Below are positions 63,829-64,000 of a DNA stretch of 64,000 nucleotides, piece after piece. This DNA is from Nocardia sputorum. Its GTDB lineage: Bacteria; Actinomycetota; Actinomycetes; Mycobacteriales; Mycobacteriaceae. How positions within the stretch are numbered: the stretch's first letter is position 1; each line of letters starts with the position of its first letter. The notes beneath the pieces are model-generated. The model worked only from the letters and a program-made list of their open reading frames with translations. It was not told where the DNA came from and ran no database searches. Where the stretch lies: assembly GCF_027924405.1 (NCBI RefSeq), contig NZ_AP026978.1, positions 930,001-994,000 on the forward strand. Reading direction: 5' to 3'. Made by a program: the position numbers and the translations under genes.

Positions 63829-64000
63829 TCATGGGCGCTCCTGCGTGCCTATCGCGCGCTCGGCGCGGTCGGCGATGGCGCGCAGCTGCGCGATGAGTTC
63901 CGGTGGCTCGTGGACCTGGAAGTCCGCTCCCAGCCCGAGCAGCCGGTGGGCCAGCCACTCCGGTGCGTCGTCGCGAACGGTGTCGATCCGGCAAGTACGC
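63829..64000 (-). CDS. C-terminal end of a WYL/YafY-type transcriptional regulator (cut by window edge)
   Basis: The last 57 codons read RIDTVRDDAPEWLAHRLLGL, then FQVHEPPELIAQLRAIADRA, and end ERAIGTQERP. This is the typical end of HTH-WYL regulators, where the final helix follows 'v.sP.el...l...a..l'. The DNA-binding and WYL domains are beyond the window. Confidence 0.72.
   Translation of the reverse strand, partial: RTCRIDTVRDDAPEWLAHRLLGLGADFQVHEPPELIAQLRAIADRAERAIGTQERP

Overview
The window is high-GC actinobacterial DNA, most likely from Nocardia or a close relative in the Mycobacteriales. Support comes from a fused 2-oxoglutarate decarboxylase (kgd type), type VII secretion (ESX) accessory proteins of the EspG, PPE-like and EspC-like kinds, a FadD15-type acyl-CoA synthetase, GTG/TTG starts and several probable leaderless genes. 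The order mrp, lytic transglycosylase, DUF1003, MgtE-N/CBS protein, corA, later a toxin-antitoxin pair and kgd follows, as I recall it, the Mycobacterium tuberculosis Rv1229c-Rv1248c segment, with other genes interspersed. No rRNA, tRNA, insertion sequence, prophage or CRISPR array was seen.

Region by region. 1-5.7 kb (minus strand): start of a membrane protein, Mrp iron-sulfur carrier, two tandem lytic transglycosylases, DUF1003 membrane protein and a soluble MgtE-N/CBS/PRC-barrel protein. 5.7-7.8 kb (plus): CitE-like CoA-ester lyase, general stress protein, SUFU-domain protein. 7.8-12 kb: CorA, then PHP-domain phosphoesterase with a coupled small membrane protein, and an FAD-dependent oxidoreductase. 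12.2-18 kb: malic enzyme, a complete osmoprotectant ABC transporter operon and a divergent second substrate-binding lipoprotein. 18-22.7 kb: PadR regulator plus DHA2 efflux pump, and a membrane-anchored molybdopterin oxidoreductase. 22.7-28.7 kb: FadD15-like synthetase, an esterase/SDR/Baeyer-Villiger monooxygenase operon, and its divergent TetR regulator. 28.8-31 kb: a tail-anchored NERD-domain protein with recent tandem repeats. 31-34.2 kb: a decayed zone with remnants of at least four genes, interrupted by an intact MarR/VOC pair. 34.2-38.8 kb: a VapBC module and kgd. 38.9-45.3 kb: a fused ABC exporter and a three-gene ABC operon. 45.4-51.5 kb: Xi-class GST-like enzyme, enoyl-CoA hydratase, truncated acyl-CoA synthetase, tyrosine phosphatase, TetR-C-like protein, PLP-dependent deaminase/aldolase. 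51.5-58.8 kb: a catalytically degenerate nuclease-helicase, DEAD-box RNA helicase, carbon-nitrogen hydrolase, phosphoribosyltransferase, gamma carbonic anhydrase. 59.2-61.8 kb: an orphan ESX effector trio. 61.8-64 kb: alpha/beta hydrolase, secreted beta-propeller protein, and the end of a WYL-type regulator.

The regulatory DNA is unusually legible. Divergent or autoregulated units (PadR/MFS, TetR/BVMO, MarR/VOC, VapBC) each have near-perfect palindromes overlapping or next to the promoter. Two unlinked lipid or carbon genes, malic enzyme and fadD15, share a TTACY-N4-RGTAA palindrome (two copies before malic enzyme, one before fadD15). Most convergent or tail-to-tail junctions carry a perfect GC-rich hairpin without a U-tract. 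The most unusual items are the intact but motif-less nuclease-helicase, the decayed zone beside the repeat-bearing NERD gene, and the ESX trio with no secretion core nearby.
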